A stretch of DNA of 64,000 nucleotides from Alviniconcha marisindica (taxonomy: Eukaryota; Mollusca; Gastropoda; Provannidae). The position numbers and the translations under genes were made by a program. The notes beneath the pieces are model-generated. The model had not been told where the DNA came from and made no database searches. It worked only from the letters and a program-made list of their open reading frames with translations. The stretch is from contig JABMCL010000754.1 of the NCBI GenBank assembly GCA_018857735.1, forward strand, positions 686,001-750,000, given 5' to 3'. Positions 1-11,722 of this stretch are shown here, one piece after another (position 1 is the stretch's first letter; each line of letters opens with the position of its first letter).

Positions 1-3000
1 ATGTGAGGTTTATGAATGAAACATTTCTTTGAAATTAGTGAAAGTTTAATACTTTTCGGTTAAATAAAACACGTTTTGCGCTAACTCCTTTTACACACGC
101 TGACAGAAAATGAATAATATTTGGTGTTTTGTTTTACTTTGACATCGTTGCAAGCTCAGCCTTGCCAACATGTTTGGTGTAATATTTTCAAACAGTACTA
201 ACAAGTTTAAAAAGAAGAAGTAATAATGTATCTTGATATGTGTAATCTGAAAATATGCCCAAATAATGTCATTTGATGAGATGGTTAATCAAGATTTGAC
301 ATAATTATGGTGACAGTCTTCTACCTAAAATGAGTAAGTAAGCAGAAGAATAAGTCGAATGGTTTGTTCCCTCTTCTGAACTTTTACTCTTTTTTCTATT
401 TTGGGTGTTTATTTTTTTAATTTATTGTATATATCTGAGCTTCCTTTGCAAATGTGCCATTTGAATAGAATTGTAACTAATTCTTTTCCTTCAATATAAT
501 GGAACTTTGCTCAATCCCCCCCCCCCCCCCCCCCTTATTTCCAAATGTAAGGTAAAATCTCTTCTTCTGATTGGGGGTTTAATATTATTACCTAGGTGAT
601 TTCAATTGATCCTTGTCTTGTATTAAGGTAGAAACCATTTCCAGTTCCTGTTGCTGTCTGACCTCTGAGTTAGATGCAGTGGAAGAGGCACATGCTCAGT
701 TGGTGTTGCATTGTTATTAATATGCACTTGATGCCAGGAAAGTAGATATATATATATATGCTCTATCGCTAGTGCTATGGCTAAACAAAATCGGCACTTT
801 TTTTTTGTTTTTTTTTGCAGGGGTTATTATTTGAGCTTCATTTGTTTGGGGCATTGCTTCATCTTCTGTTGACATCTTGACAAACACTTTAAGTCAGACA
901 ATGTAGTTAGGCAGAAAGTTTGGTAAATGGGCCTTTGTGGCTATGAAACTGTGACGGTGGTACAGCAATGTACAGGTGCTTGATGCCAGATCATTGTCAA
1001 AGTGTGCCGTATGTTCTTCACTGGTAACTGCAGGAACAAGCATATGGGTGCCTGTGCACATGTTGCACACCATATTATAAAGTGTACATTGTTTTGCAGG
1101 GTTTGGCGGTTTTTTTTGTTGCTGGGTGCACAGTGCTTTTCCATACAACATAGGAAACTGTCAAAGGCGTACTGACGGATGTTGATGATAAACTTTTGTT
1201 CAGTGAGAGGTCTCCTACAGCTCTGTGCTCCATATCCATACCACTTTGTGAGAAGAACACGAACAAAATGAATGCTGTGCATGCTGATCTAATGACAAAC
1301 AATCTGTAAATCATCATCATTCAAAACAGCTTTTGGGCAAAAAATATTCATGAGTTACAATCAAGTACATAGCAGATGCCCTTTTTTTTTTTGGTTGGTA
1401 TTTTTTTATATAACAATTAACATGTAAAATATGCACATGCTTGTTTTCTTTTATTATTCTTTTGAAGGTGGTCTCAAGGTGGTGTCATAATTTTGTCTGT
1501 TTGTGTTATGTACACACTAAGATGTGCAATGTTTGAGAATGCTTTGGATTGTGTACACAACGTGCTTGGTTGGATGTGGTATACTTTTTATATTACATGT
1601 TGTGATGAGGTCAGTGGATCAAAGACAGTTTTATGATTGGTTGATTTTGAGGGACCCTTATTATTTTCTTTTAATGCATGTGCTTATTTTGAACATTGCA
1701 GTGGTGATGGCATTTCAGACTTTTTGGCTCCCGTGAAAAAGCATGTGAGATATGTAATGATGAATGCTTTTCCACCTTCTGAGCAGTCTGTGAGTGCGAC
1801 AGAAACTTAAACAATTGCTTTTCCTTCATTTCGTCAGCAGTATCTTCCCAGTTTTTGTATGTTGGTGAACTCAGTTGGAGTTTTTATATCACACAATTAC
1901 CTTTTTCCCCTGCTTTGACCTCTGTAGCCTGGGAAAGGTGAAACTAAGTAATAGTACAAGCATTGCTTTATTGCCAAGTAGCTCAGACAATTACTGTGCA
2001 GTTATTTTTGTGGCACTGGCTTGTCTTTTAGGGAAAAATAAGTGACATTTCCAAATTGGCAAAATCTTTTCCACTGGCTTTTTTCTTGGGGTTTGAGTCC
2101 ATATATATATTCAAGTATGATCTTTCAAACTTTGCATGATTGTAATCTATAGAGCTACATTTTCATGCCAGTTTAGGTAACCTTGATCAAATTTCCAGGT
2201 GTGTTACAACAGTGTTTGAGAGGTGAAATTGAGACTTGTACTTTCTCCCAGCTGAATGAGTTCAAACTTTTATGACTGTTACATATGTCTTATAGATATA
2301 TACACATAATGTGGACATGTCATCAGGTTAATGCTCTAACTGCAGCATTATTTAAATGAGTGAGGTAATCAAGATGTTTTCTGCTTTGACAAAAAACTTG
2401 ATGTTGGCATAAAAGATATGCCATATTGTCACATAATGCACCCTAACTGTTTCAAGTGAGCCGTTTCAAATTCGGCATAATTATGAAGCTTTACTGATCT
2501 TTTCATGCTTGTACCAGTCTTGATCACCTTGACCCAGTATCAAGGCTATAGGACTAGGAGAGGTTGGGGAACCAAAAAAAGTAATGTGAGTCGACTTTAT
2601 TTTTTTCCCTTTTTTTTGGAGCCATGGTGTGATTTTCAGATCCTATGATAAATTCCCCTTTCAGTTGTACAATTTACCTCGAGGCAATATTCCACAATGT
2701 TTACAAACAAAATTTATGTGAAACAAAAATGGTTTTGTTTGAGCCTGGTTCAAAACCACATTTGAAAGCCATTCTGCTCAAGGACGCAGGCTGTGGATAC
2801 TGGTTAACATTGTGGGCATTGCATGTGGAACTCAACCATATTTATTGGATGAAGAGTTTCGTAATGGAACAAGGAAAATGTAGCCACATTACAGTGCCTG
2901 TGCTCTTTGTTCACACTTGTCGCAAATTCAGTTTGGATTAGGGGAACCCTTACTCTTCTTTCACACAGAATGTGAATCATGATTGTTTCAGTTTCAGTTG

Positions 3001-3980
3001 ATTGCTTGCTGTTGGTGTCAATATTTCAAAGCCTTAAAAAAACATCGGGGATTATTGCAACGAATGAATGTTTGTTCATGTTCATATCAGCCTCTAGTCT
3101 TTCCAACACTTAATGTTCAGCCTCTACCATCATTCAGTCTTGGAATCCAGTTGAATGAAATGCATTGCTTGCACTCATTATCTGTGTCCCGGATTGGTAT
3201 TATTTTTCTCAGTCGTTGAGCGTTTTTCTCTACCATTAAATGCAGAATTAATGTGACCTGCATTACGATTCTGTGACTGAGAGTGAGTGTTGAAAATTTG
3301 TGTCTAACATCAACCCAACTACTCAAAATTTGGAAGTAGCGAAATTGTGAGCGGAAAGAATTACTGAGAACTGAGCTTGAAAGAAGTACCTGGACATATA
3401 TTTAAATTACTGTCAGTTTATGATGAGATCATTACTTCAGCATGTATTCTTTGTTCTGAAAAACTTTCCAAACAAGTGTACAGTTTTCTTTGCAAATCAG
3501 TGTTTGCTAGCATTCAAAGTAACCAGACTTGAAAAGAAGATAAAACTAACATAAGATTATGATGTGTCAAGCTTTTTTTGTGTGTACTGGGTACTGGAGA
3601 TCAGTGGGAAACATTCAGCATCACAGCACAAGTAAACTGACTGAAACTGCTGCTTCATTTTGTTTCCATGGTCAAATTTGTACATTTACATGACTTCGCC
3701 AACATCATGATCATTCCAGCGTTTTATTATTTCATGGTGTGTGTCAGTGTTTTTTGGGTTTTTTTCTTTTCTTTTTCTTTCACATAATGTGCATGTCCAA
3801 GTTTTATGTAATAAACAAAATCATTGTCACGCAATGTGTGTGTGTGTGTGTAGATACGAGAGTTTTTTTTTCTTTACCCAACTACAACATGTAACATGTG
3901 CCATGTACAAATTTATTACTTTGCATTAGTCACACACATTGTGCTCAACACATGGAACAAAAAAACAGAGTAAAACCTTT
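1..3980. other. AT-rich region without a supported gene
   Basis: This stretch is AT-rich with scattered short open frames of 60-113 codons on both strands. None has a recognisable domain, a flanking splice pattern or a homologue elsewhere in the window. A run of C lies at 516-534 and short AT repeats occur near 747-760. It could be the long 3' UTR or intron of a gene outside the window. A possible plus-strand poly(A) signal (AATAAA) lies near 3811, but nothing ties it to a transcript. Confidence 0.5.
516..534. repeat. Poly-C homopolymer
   Basis: An uninterrupted run of 19 C on the plus strand in otherwise AT-rich DNA. Similar C or G runs recur at about 19184-19209, 22617-22640, 30300-30325, 36508-36528 and 46965-46996. 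Runs of this length are prone to sequencing length error. Confidence 0.9.
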
Positions 3981-4883
3981 GAAAAAAGGATTTTATTTTA
4001 CAGAAGGAGGGTAAAAAAGCTTTTCATGAGTAAAGATTGGCGGGGCGGATGAACAGGTGTTCCTGCTGATTGTCCTTGCCTTAGCAGCAGCAGCTGGAAA
4101 GGAAATTTCACTGATGCCATTTCATATAATCTTTCATTCGTAGTTGTGTTCAGGCAATCTTTTACCTGTTTACAGACTGCAGCTCTCTTTTAATCAGTAA
4201 TCACTGTATGTATGCCGGTATCTCAATGTCTAAATACCACATACTTCATACAAGCTTACTCAAATTGACTGATTGCAACAGAACATGATTGCAAGAATGG
4301 CGGTTATATAACAGGAAGAGGACAAAACAGTGGCTACAAAAACACTTCCTCACTCTCAGAGGTCAATGCAGCAACACTGGTCAGAAAGAGCTGGTACCAT
4401 TTAATGCAAATGTATAAAATATACACTAAACAGCTAAACAAGATAAGCAAAATAATTCTAATAATAAATTAGATATTATACGACTATACGAGTGTGAGGC
4501 TCAAAGCACTATACATGAAACATTACAACCCTACACAGCCTACATTCATAATGCATTATATATCTCACTCTATCCCTCCACCTCCCCTGCACCCATATGC
4601 GTGCACACACGCACATGCACACTGACACATCCCTCGCTTTCCCCCCTCTCTCCCAGTCTCTCTCCACCTCCCATCTCCCCCAAAATCATCAGTCTGCCAG
4701 TGAAGATGTCAGCAGCAAAATAAAAATAAAATAAGTACGCTGTTCTACCAGTGTATACAAAGTGACAGTTTGTCAGCACCATTGATACCTGCCATTGTTT
4801 TGGTTCAGTTAGGTGGGAAGTCTCATCAAGCCACTACACAGGCAGCAGAGAGATTGTGATCTCTCTGGTGCCTGTATAGTTTT

Positions 4884-5370
4884 GGGGAGCAGGCATAGCT
4901 CAGCGGTTAGAGTGCTGGACTTGTGATCGAAGGGTTGCGGGTTCGAGTGCCAGCAGGGGCAGCAGCAGACTTTTCTTCTCCAGGGTCAACTTTCTGTGCT
5001 GACTCTTATTTCAGTATCTATTCCATCCCTATGCTGCCACAGTAGCATGTAAAAGATCCTGGCCATTCTGCTAAAAGTACAGATGGCAGGTTACAGCTAA
5101 TCAAGCATGTGGCTTTGCAGGAAGTAAAGTGACATGGTACATGGTTGTATGGTATACTGTATAATACACAGAATGCACTGACATGGCAGCAGTTTCACAT
5201 GGCACCAGCCATATAAGAACCAAACAGCACTGTAAGTACATCACTTCAGTTAAAATTCAAAATGTGCTATAAAAAGCTACAGTTACACATTCAAAATCAC
5301 ATGCAACAAGAGCGCAGTGAATCTGCTTGAGAACAGAGAACAGCGCCATATAAAAGCATCAACGATCAAC
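4884..5370 (+). mobile_element. tRNA-derived SINE, family A, near full length
   Basis: The element opens with a tRNA-like head whose box A (TAGCTCAGCGGTTAGAGT) and box B (GGGTTCGAGTGCC) are the RNA polymerase III promoter. The body includes TTCTCCAGGGTCAACTTTCTG and GTAAAAGATCC, and the 3' part ends in ATATAAAAGC followed by an ATCAACAA-like tail. The same layout recurs at 21566-22046 (plus) and, interrupted, at 62576-63224 (minus). Truncated copies lie at 13094-13180, 27230-27535, 28412-28636 and 44096-44285. The head is too diverged from a cloverleaf to be a working tRNA gene. Confidence 0.85.
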
Positions 5371-5917
5371 AATAACAAAACGCACAAAAGAATCAAATAT
5401 GAACGCTTTTTACTGAGATGAGCATGTTGTTTCATCCTGTCTAGAGAAAAAGGTATTCACATGTGAACCCTTTGTGTGTTCTGATCAGCAAGAACAGACC
5501 CCCATAGCACCCTCACACATTTTTCCCTGGGCCTGTGTGAAGTAAAACATCAACAGCTCAGTTGAATACGATAGGGCACTGATGCAGTCAGGAAAGCCCA
5601 TGGATTATATTATGCGCTCAGCTATGTATCTCAAGGATTTTCCAGCTGCTGTCTCACAGTTCCAGTGTTTGTTTTGATGGACACTTGCATCCTAAAAAGT
5701 AACAACCATTAATTGAAAGAGTGTGTGGTGTGATATCCCATTAATGGCACATATATAAAGATTTACACAACTAGACATCACAGTCCTTATGTCATATGGC
5801 ACATTTCCTCAAATAAAAACAACAGCAGCACCCCACTGTGTTAAAAAAAATCAGTCAATTTTTTATTTTATTTTTTAAAAATTGGTCTTCTTGAAATCTC
5901 CAGCATAAAAGGCATAA
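5371..5917. other. Spacer before the tandem array; possible minus-strand poly(A) signals
   Basis: No gene is visible. TTTATT on the plus strand (AATAAA on the minus) occurs at 5862-5867 and 5867-5872, just beyond the outer edge of the tandem units. These could serve as poly(A) signals for the minus-strand gene if its 3' UTR runs through all three units. No such hexamer was seen inside the unit. This is inference only. Confidence 0.3.
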
Positions 5918-6490
5918 TCATACATGATGTAAAAAATGTGTTTCTCATATGCATGATGTAAAAAACGTGTTTCTCACACGCACACACAAACACTATACAT
6001 ATATATAATATATGGCAGTAGATTTCATAACAAAGCCTAGAAAAAGTATTATAAACATTATAAGCACATTTTTACAAGCTTGATGCATTATGTACAAAAC
6101 AAAAACACACTGCATCTCTACTCTAAACTATGCTCTGGAAGGAAATGCAGCATAAAATTTAACATTGTCCTGCTGTTTGTTGCATGCAAACTGTCTTCTA
6201 TTCTGCCCGGCCAGTTGCATAGCATCACTGTTTTGGAAAGCATGTGCAAGGTAAATCAGCTGCCATTTGTCTTTCACAAACATGAAAGTATCTAAGTTAT
6301 ATCCGTCAAAGGAACACTGGTTTCTTTACAGTTCTTTGGATCTTGTCTACAAAAGTAAACTGGGTAAACAAGTTTGATGAATTCTGATTTCATATGTGAA
6401 ACGTGAAAAGTTCCCTGTTGCTTGGCACTATTGAGTAGTCATGATGCTGCGAAGCTACTGCAACATCAAACTTCAGAGAATCAAAAATCT

Positions 6491-6748
6491 GAAACAGAAC
6501 CAGGCCCAGAGTGCTCATGCAGAATCAACACGAAGGGAGTTAATTAGTGCTCGAAACACAACACAGCGACAACAACAAAGACATAGGTCTCCTACAGTAA
6601 CTCTCGCCTGGCATGTGTGTAAATACAAGGTACATCTGGTGGAGTTTATGGACCTTGTATTTACATGCAAGCCATGTAACAGTTACCGTTGGCAACTTAG
6701 GTCTTTGTTATTATTTGTGTTACGTATTTCAAGTGCTAATTAAGGCCC
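6491..6748. mobile_element. Foldback (palindromic) element in unit 1
   Basis: Left and right arms of about 100 bp are inverted copies of each other around a short loop. The left arm carries AGGGAGTTAATTAGTGCTC, CAACAACAAAGAC and TAAATACAAGGTAC, and the right arm carries their complements, ending in GCTAATTAAGG. Copies sit at the same place in units 2 (8173-8430) and 3 (9855-10112). Dispersed relatives lie at 43758-44060, 59945-60480 and 61570-61690. No coding capacity is seen, so this is probably a non-autonomous element. Confidence 0.75.
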
Positions 6749-7068
6749 TTTGTGCAGATTCTCAGAGAATCTGTATGCTCTATAAAAAGAAACCTCACTC
6801 ACAGTGTCAAGTACATGGAAAAAATGAATGGAAAGCATTTGTGTTGTCACCTCCTCCTCAGCCCCATTCTGGAGTTTAGATAAGTCATAATTATGTCCCA
6901 CAGTAATCATTTTGTTAACATATGCTGTGTGCATCCTAAGGGCTGGAGGGAATGGATTCAGTTTTGTAGGGCAGTTGTGAAACACAATGCTTTTCTTTGA
7001 TCTCCAACTGCCTGTTCTTGAGAACTGATTATATAGATTTGTCCTTGACCTCATCAAAGAAAGTGGAC

Positions 7069-7599
7069 TTAACTGTCCTCTAATCCCCTGTCTCTGACAT
7101 CTGCTATCAGGAGAGTGACTGGCTTCTCCGCCGGGTTAAAAGCGCTGAAAAATGTTACGTGGCGATCACTCCTACCAAGATCTATCTCTGGACGCTCTTT
7201 TACACTCAGGTTTTCCACATGAAAAACGCAGACCACTCGCTGCCTGCTGAAATCTTCAGCATATTTCTTCAAATATGCCTCAAGGTAGTGCTTAAAGTTA
7301 ACAATGTGGGGGTTGATTTTGTGGATGAACACAACAACTGGAAGATTAGACTCATGACTGGAAGAATTCTCACGTTCTTCAATTTTGGACTTCAAATGTG
7401 AAATGCCATCACCATCACCAGTGCTGGCCATATCGCATTTCAAAATTTCTTCTTCTGGTAAAACAATGATTTTCTTCAGCTGGCTGAAGTTCATAGTAAA
7501 CCAGTGTTGCATAACCATCAACTCCTGGAGATGGTACCCCTTTCACTGTTTTGGGGATATTGTGTCAAATTCTGCAAAGGACACAGCCGCCGGACTCCA
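7069..7599 (-). pseudogene. Truncated copy 1 of the minus gene's last exon
   Basis: This is the outermost duplicate of the terminal exon, starting (in minus sense) at the unit boundary, so the first 79 codons or so of the exon and its splice acceptor are missing. The frame is further broken by a TGA at 7543-7545, where units 2 and 3 read CGA (Arg in KQRKG). The rest of the frame, down to the stop at 7069, is intact and almost identical to the functional copy. It could still be transcribed as 3' UTR, but it cannot encode the complete C-terminal domain. Confidence 0.8.
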
Positions 7600-8172
7600 T
7601 CATACATGATGTAAAAAATGTGTTTCTCATATGCATGATGTAAAAAACGTGTTTCTCACACGCACACACAAACACTATACATATATATAATATATGGCAG
7701 TAGATTTCATAACAAAGCCTAGAAAAAGTATTATAAACATTATAAGCACATTTTTACAAGCTTGATGCATTATGTACAAAACAAAAACACACTGCATCTC
7801 TACTCTAAACTATGCTCTGGAAGGAAATGCAGCATAAAATTTAACATTGTCCTGCTGTTTGTTGCATGCAAACTGTCTTCTATTCTGCCCGGCCAGTTGC
7901 ATAGCATCACTGTTTTGGAAAGCATGTGCAAGGTAAATCAGCTGCCATTTGTCTTTCACAAACATGAAAGTATCTAAGTTATATCCGTCAAAGGAACACT
8001 GGTTTCTTTACAGTTCTTTGGATCTTGTCTACAAAAGTAAACTGGGTAAACAAGTTTGATGAATTCTGATTTCATATGTGAAACGTGAAAAGTTCCCTGT
8101 TGCTTGGCACTATTGAGTAGTCATGATGCTGCGAAGCTACTGTAACATCAAACTTCAGAGAATCAAAAATCT

Positions 8173-8430
8173 GAAACAGAACCAGGCCCAGAGTGCTCAT
8201 GCAGAATCAACACGAAGGGAGTTAATTAGTGCTCAAAACACAACACAGCGACAACAACAAAGACATAGGTCTCCTACAGTAACTCTCGCCTGGCATGTGT
8301 GTAAATACAAGGTACATCTGGTGGAGTTTATGGACCTTGTATTTACATGCAAGCCATGTAACAGTTACCGTTGGCAACTTAGGTCTTTGTTATTATTTGT
8401 GTTACGTATTTCAAGTGCTAATTAAGGCCC
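8173..8430. mobile_element. Foldback element in unit 2
   Basis: Same element as in unit 1, shifted by 1,682 bp. It carries one A for G change (GCTCAAAAC instead of GCTCGAAAC) near 8235. It was copied with the unit rather than inserted independently. Confidence 0.75.
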
Positions 8431-8750
8431 TTTGTGCAGATTCTCAGAGAATCTGTATGCTCTATAAAAAGAAACCTCACTCACAGTGTCAAGTACATGG
8501 AAAAAATGAATGGAAAGCATTTGTGTTGTCACCTCCTCCTCAGCCCCATTCTGGAGTTTAGATAAGTCATAATTATGTCCCACAGTAATCATTTTGTTAA
8601 CATATGCTGTGTGCATCCTAAGGGCTGGAGGGAATGGATTCAGTTTTGTAGGGCAGTTGTGAAACACAATGCTTTTCTTTGATCTCCAACTGCCTGTTCT
8701 TGAGAACTGATTATATAGATTTGTCCTTGACCTCATCAAAGAAAGTGGAC

Positions 8751-9281
8751 TTAACTGTCCTCTAATCCCCGGTCTCTGACATCTGCTATCAGGAGAGTGA
8801 CTGGCTTCTCCGCCGGGTTAAAAGCGCTGAAAAATGTTACGTGGCGATCACTCCTACCAAGATCTATCTCTGGACGCTCTTTTACACTCAGGTTTTCCAC
8901 ATGAAAAACGCAGACCACTCGCTGCCTGCTGAAATCTTCAGCATATTTCTTCAAATATGCCTCAAGGTAGTGCTTAAAGTTAACAATGTGGGGGTTGATT
9001 TTGTGGATGAACACAACAACTGGAAGATTAGACTCATGACTGGAAGAATTCTCACGTTCTTCAATTTTGGACTTCAAATGTGAAATGCCATCACCATCAC
9101 CAGTGCTGGCCATATCGCATTTCAAAATTTCTTCTTCTGGTAAAACAATGATTTTCTTCAGCTGGCTGAAGTTCATAGTAAACCAGTGTTGCATAACCAT
9201 CAACTCCTGGAGATGGTACCCCTTTCGCTGTTTTGGGGATATTGTGTCAAATTCTGCAAAGGACACAGCCGCCGGACTCCA
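8751..9281 (-). pseudogene. Truncated copy 2 of the minus gene's last exon
   Basis: Second duplicate of the 3' part of the terminal exon. The frame is open from the unit boundary to the stop at 8751 and retains CGA where copy 1 has TGA. It lacks the upstream part of the exon and its splice acceptor, so it can be used only if a new acceptor joins it or if it remains in the 3' UTR. Purely on sequence it is a broken exon fragment. Confidence 0.75.
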
Positions 9282-9854
9282 TCATACATGATGTAAAAAA
9301 TGTGTTTCTCATATGCATGATGTAAAAAACGTGTTTCTCACACGCACACACAAACACTATACATATATATAATATATGGCAGTAGATTTCATAACAAAGC
9401 CTAGAAAAAGTATTATAAACATTATAAGCACATTTTTACAAGCTTGATGCATTATGTACAAAACAAAAACACACTGCATCTCTACTCTAAACTATGCTCT
9501 GGAAGGAAATGCAGCATAAAATTTAACATTGTCCTGCTGTTTGTTGCATGCAAACTGTCTTCTATTCTGCCCGGCCAGTTGCATAGCATCACTGTTTTGG
9601 AAAGCATGTGCAAGGTAAATCAGCTGCCATTTGTCTTTCACAAACATGAAAGTATCTAAGTTATATCCGTCAAAGGAACACTGGTTTCTTTACAGTTCTT
9701 TGGATCTTGTCTACAAAAGTAAACTGGGTAAACAAGTTTGATGAATTCTGATTTCATATGTGAAACGTGAAAAGTTCCCTGTTGCTTGGCACTATTGAGT
9801 AGTCATGATGCTGCGAAGCTACTGTAACATCAAACTTCAGAGAATCAAAAATCT

Positions 9855-10112
9855 GAAACAGAACCAGGCCCAGAGTGCTCATGCAGAATCAACACGAAGG
9901 GAGTTAATTAGTGCTCGAAACACAACACAGCGACAACAACAAAGACATAGGTCTCCTACAGTAACTCTCGCCTGGCATGTGTGTAAATACAAGGTACATC
10001 TGGTGGAGTTTATGGACCTTGTATTTACATGCAAGCCATGTAACAGTTACCGTTGGCAACTTAGGTCTTTGTTATTATTTGTGTTATGTATTTCAAGTGC
10101 TAATTAAGGCCC
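9855..10112. mobile_element. Foldback element in unit 3
   Basis: Same element as in units 1 and 2 at the equivalent position, with one C to T change in GTTATGTATTT near 10086. It lies just downstream (minus sense) of the stop codon of the intact gene, so in a transcript it would form a long hairpin in the 3' UTR. Confidence 0.7.
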
Positions 10113-10432
10113 TTTGTGCAGATTCTCAGAGAATCTGTATGCTCTATAAAAAGAAACCTCACTCACAGTGTCAAGTACATGGAAAAAATGAATGGAAAGC
10201 ATTTGTGTTGTCACCTCCTCCTCAGCCCCATTCTGGAGTTTAGATAAGTCATAATTATGTCCCACAGTAATCATTTTGTTAACATATGCTGTGTGCATCC
10301 TAAGGGCTGGAGGGAATGGATTCAGTTTTGTAGGGCAGTTGTGAAACACAATGCTTTTCTTTGATCTCCAACTGCCTGTTCTTGAGAACTGATTATATAG
10401 ATTTGTCCTTGACCTCATCAAAGAAAGTGGAC

Positions 10433-11200
10433 TTAACTGTCCTCTAATCCCCTGTCTCTGACATCTGCTATCAGGAGAGTGACTGGCTTCTCCGCCGGGT
10501 TAAAAGCGCTGAAAAATGTTACGTGGCGATCACTCCTACCAAGATCTATCTCTGGACGCTCTTTTACACTCAGGTTTTCCACATGAAAAACGCAGACCAC
10601 TCGCTGCCTGCTGAAATCTTCAGCATATTTCTTCAAATATGCCTCAAGGTAGTGCTTAAAGTTAACAATGTGGGGGTTGATTTTGTGGATGAACACAACA
10701 ACTGGAAGATTAGACTCATGACTGGAAGAATTCTCACGTTCTTCAATTTTGGACTTCAAATGTGAAATGCCATCACCATCACCAGTGCTGGCCATATCGC
10801 ATTTCAAAATTTCTTCTTCTGGTAAAACAATGATTTTCTTCAGCTGGCTGAAGTTCATAGTAAACCAGTGTTGCAGAACCATCAACTCCTGGAGATGGTA
10901 CCCCTTTCGCTGTTTTGGGGATATTGTGTCAAATTCTGCAAAGGACACAGCCGCCGGACTCCAAATCCAATGGCACCTTGCCAATTGCTGATGGAGGGCA
11001 CTCCGCAGGTTCCCATCCGGATCAGTGATGTTGTTGATGAACAAGGAGAGGTAGATGATGCCTGAGCAGTCTGTGAACATTCCAAGGAGGTAGGCATTTT
11101 TCTTACGAGCTTTTCCAAGGAGCACAACGATCAGCTCCACCAGCATGGCTACCTCTGTGCGCTTGAGCTGAGGGTTGGGTAAATTCCTTCTGTAGCTCAC
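10433..11200 (-). CDS. ePHD gene 1 (minus), terminal coding exon
   Basis: This 768-nt exon starts after the acceptor TTTCTAG (11201-11202), in phase 0, and encodes 255 residues and a stop. It is homologous to plus-gene exons 47318-47532 and 48075-48656 joined. For example, LQELMVLQHWFT matches CETLALQVWLT, and NPHIVNFKHYLEAYLKKY matches DFVILNFQQYFRKACHEF. The alternating hydrophobic strands and helices suggest a folded alpha/beta domain of unknown function. The intron present in the plus gene at the Trp codon (WW) is absent here. The 3' two thirds of this exon are the innermost copy of the 1,682-bp triplication. Unlike the plus paralogue, the protein ends in RDRGLEDS without an AT-hook exon. 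Confidence 0.8.
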   Translation of the reverse strand: MSYRRNLPNPQLKRTEVAMLVELIVVLLGKARKKNAYLLGMFTDCSGIIYLSLFINNITDPDGNLRSALHQQLARCHWIWSPAAVSFAEFDTISPKQRKGYHLQELMVLQHWFTMNFSQLKKIIVLPEEEILKCDMASTGDGDGISHLKSKIEERENSSSHESNLPVVVFIHKINPHIVNFKHYLEAYLKKYAEDFSRQRVVCVFHVENLSVKERPEIDLGRSDRHVTFFSAFNPAEKPVTLLIADVRDRGLEDS

Positions 11201-11640
11201 CTAGAAACAACAGCGCAAATCAGCTATTTCAGTACATGAGCAGACCATGTTTACCTTGGTTTTAATTCTTTTCTCAATACCTACCTCTGCGTACAACCAT
11301 AGCAAGGTATGCTCCATCCTGCATTCTGTTTAAAAGGTTATTCACTCTTTCAGAATAATTTGCCTTGATATAACCGTAATGGTTGACTGGACGTTAAAAA
11401 ACGCTTTCCTTTCCGTTCCTTCCCATTTAGAATCAACTCTCAGGCATCCTGGGAAAGGCTGTTGCCTTAATCCAAGGGGCCCATGGGAAGCTAATGTGAA
11501 AGAACAGTAGCAAACAGTTCTGAAGAGAAAGATGAACTACAGCTGGATTTGAACCTGCAACAATTATGAGCCAAAGAACCACCCGCGTGCCAGATAGAGA
11601 CAGAAGAAAACAGCAAGAGAGACAGACGGATGGTGCTTAC
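11201..11640 (-). other. Intron of ePHD gene 1
   Basis: Intron between exons 11641-11722 and 10433-11200, with donor GTAAGC and acceptor CTAG. It holds a SINE-tail-like motif (GATATAACCGTAATGG followed by TTGACTGG) at about 11356-11400. Related copies occur at 31899-31940 and 53199-53245. Confidence 0.7.
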
Positions 11641-11722
11641 CTTTTTGACGTATTCCTCATGCTTTCTCTGTATGGTGGTGGCATCTAGAAGCAGGTGTTC
11701 CAGCTGAAGCCAGTTCTTTCTT
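11641..11722 (-). CDS. ePHD gene 1, 82-nt internal exon
   Basis: Bounded by acceptor TTCTTTAG and donor GTAAGC. It starts with the last base of a Gln codon and encodes RKNWLQLEHLLLDATT and onward to YVKK, 27 codons. The plus gene has an exon of exactly the same length and phase (45358-45439, SGNSETLLNLLFDGEHL onward). The shared pattern LL-D-x-EHL marks one helix-rich segment of the C-terminal domain. Function is unknown. Confidence 0.8.

Larger units (their letters stand above)
5918..10963. repeat. Tandem triplication of a 1,682-bp unit
   Basis: Three consecutive copies (5918-7599, 7600-9281, 9282-10963) have exactly the same length and differ at only a handful of positions. Differences seen include CAA/TAA near 6464, CGA/CAA in unit 2 near 8235, C/T near 10086, T/G near 8770 and A/G at 7545. 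The internal junctions read CTCCA|TCATAC; the left edge is preceded by GCATAA and the right edge is followed by AATCC, so at most one base of homology exists at the breakpoints. Each unit holds a 3' part of the minus gene's last exon, downstream sequence and one foldback element. The near identity implies a very recent duplication, or an assembly artefact. Confidence 0.95.

Noticed and set aside
2645..2941. 98-codon plus-strand open frame
   Set aside because: No recognisable domain, no acceptor or donor in phase, and AT-rich composition like the surroundings.
4884..4960. tRNA gene
   Set aside because: The A and B boxes are present, but the element continues into a SINE body repeated elsewhere and the stems do not form a proper cloverleaf. 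The same applies at 21566, 57525, 59993 and 63155-63224.
6740..7057. 105-codon minus-strand frame repeated in each tandem unit
   Set aside because: Its repetition is explained by the 1,682-bp duplication. It lies after the stop codon of the terminal exon with no acceptor linking it, so it is more likely 3' UTR.
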